Source: Alkalitalea saponilacus
Lineage (GTDB): Bacteria > Bacteroidota > Bacteroidia > Bacteroidales > Marinilabiliaceae
Reading direction: 5' to 3'
DNA length: 64,000 nucleotides
Assembly: GCF_900168165.1 (NCBI RefSeq)
Contig: NZ_FUYV01000009.1
Coordinates: 62,001-126,000, forward strand
Positions 63,919 to 64,000 of this stretch are shown piece by piece; position 1 is the first letter of the stretch, and every line of letters begins with the position of its first letter. Position numbers and translations under genes: made by a program. Under the pieces are notes generated by a model. The model saw only the letters and a program-made list of their open reading frames with translations. It had not been told where the DNA came from and made no database searches.

Positions 63919-64000
63919 ATGAAGATTAAATTATTAGTAATGTCATTTACTATTCTGTTCTGCTCCTGTTCCCGTGTTTCTCAAAGCGAAAATGAGCTAC
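63919..64000 (+). CDS. Start of another lipoprotein gene (3' partial)
   Basis: ATG at 63919 opens a frame to the end of the window encoding KIKLLVMSFTILFCSCSRVS, a lipoprotein signal with Cys at the lipobox (LFCSC). It is probably the next lipoprotein of the cluster, here without a peptide gene before it (49 bases after lipoprotein C). Confidence 0.6.
   Translation, partial: MKIKLLVMSFTILFCSCSRVSQSENEL

Overview
The window comes from a low-GC Bacteroidota chromosome. Evidence is the TTTG / TAnnTTTG type of promoter upstream of several genes, few Shine-Dalgarno sequences, an ECF sigma - FecR - TonB receptor triplet, GldF/GldG-like genes and Bacteroidales-type secreted peptides. An [FeFe]-hydrogenase maturation pair (HydE, HydG), a ferredoxin-dependent 2-oxoacid oxidoreductase and an ADP-forming acyl-CoA synthetase point to an anaerobic, amino-acid-fermenting organism, perhaps near the Marinilabiliales. 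The order-level placement is inference.

Layout. 1-3245: a CheB-CheR-PAS fusion cut by the window edge, plus a stand-alone PAS protein. 3360-5854: an ice-binding-like (DUF3494) lipoprotein, a small barrel protein and an HMA-AraC regulator, followed by a 1.1 kb gene-poor gap. 6975-12434: an unknown membrane transporter-like protein with PepD dipeptidase, a Cse60-like small protein, a patatin lipase and an ATP-grasp/esterase pair. 13672-15742: a TlpA-like lipoprotein and an FGE-fold protein. 16373-16450: tRNA-Pro(GGG). 16792-21554: sigma factor, a small unknown protein, anti-sigma and TonB receptor. 21748-23943: peroxiredoxin, DUF134, Cys-rich and metallo-hydrolase redox cluster. 23985-32627 (all minus): a 2-oxoacid catabolic locus (KorCBAD-like oxidoreductase, aminotransferase, PaaK, ACT protein, ADP-forming synthetase). 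32788-38004: hydE, zwf, pgl, hydG. 38200-55522: housekeeping and envelope genes (sensor kinase, SixA, ppk1, YfcE-like, mnmA, dnaN, gldGF, lpxB, surE, pheT, AraC).

The most unusual part is 55.7-64.0 kb. Four copies of a short secreted-peptide gene (NVEALA-like) share a near-identical leader but have unrelated Cys-containing tails. Each is followed by a strong hairpin, and three are then followed by a predicted beta-propeller lipoprotein. They surround a Wzy/O-antigen-ligase-like TPR protein. The cluster shows clear recombination: one peptide is fused to the N-terminus of the ligase, one has lost its start codon into the end of a lipoprotein gene, and a third ligase 5' remnant lies upstream. 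Two paralogous promoters carry poly-C tracts of different length next to the -33 box. The ligase gene contains an exact in-frame 114-bp tandem repeat made of the same low-complexity DNA seen between genes. This looks like a diversifying, possibly phase-variable exported-peptide locus.

Family names are from recognition of motifs only; no database search was run.
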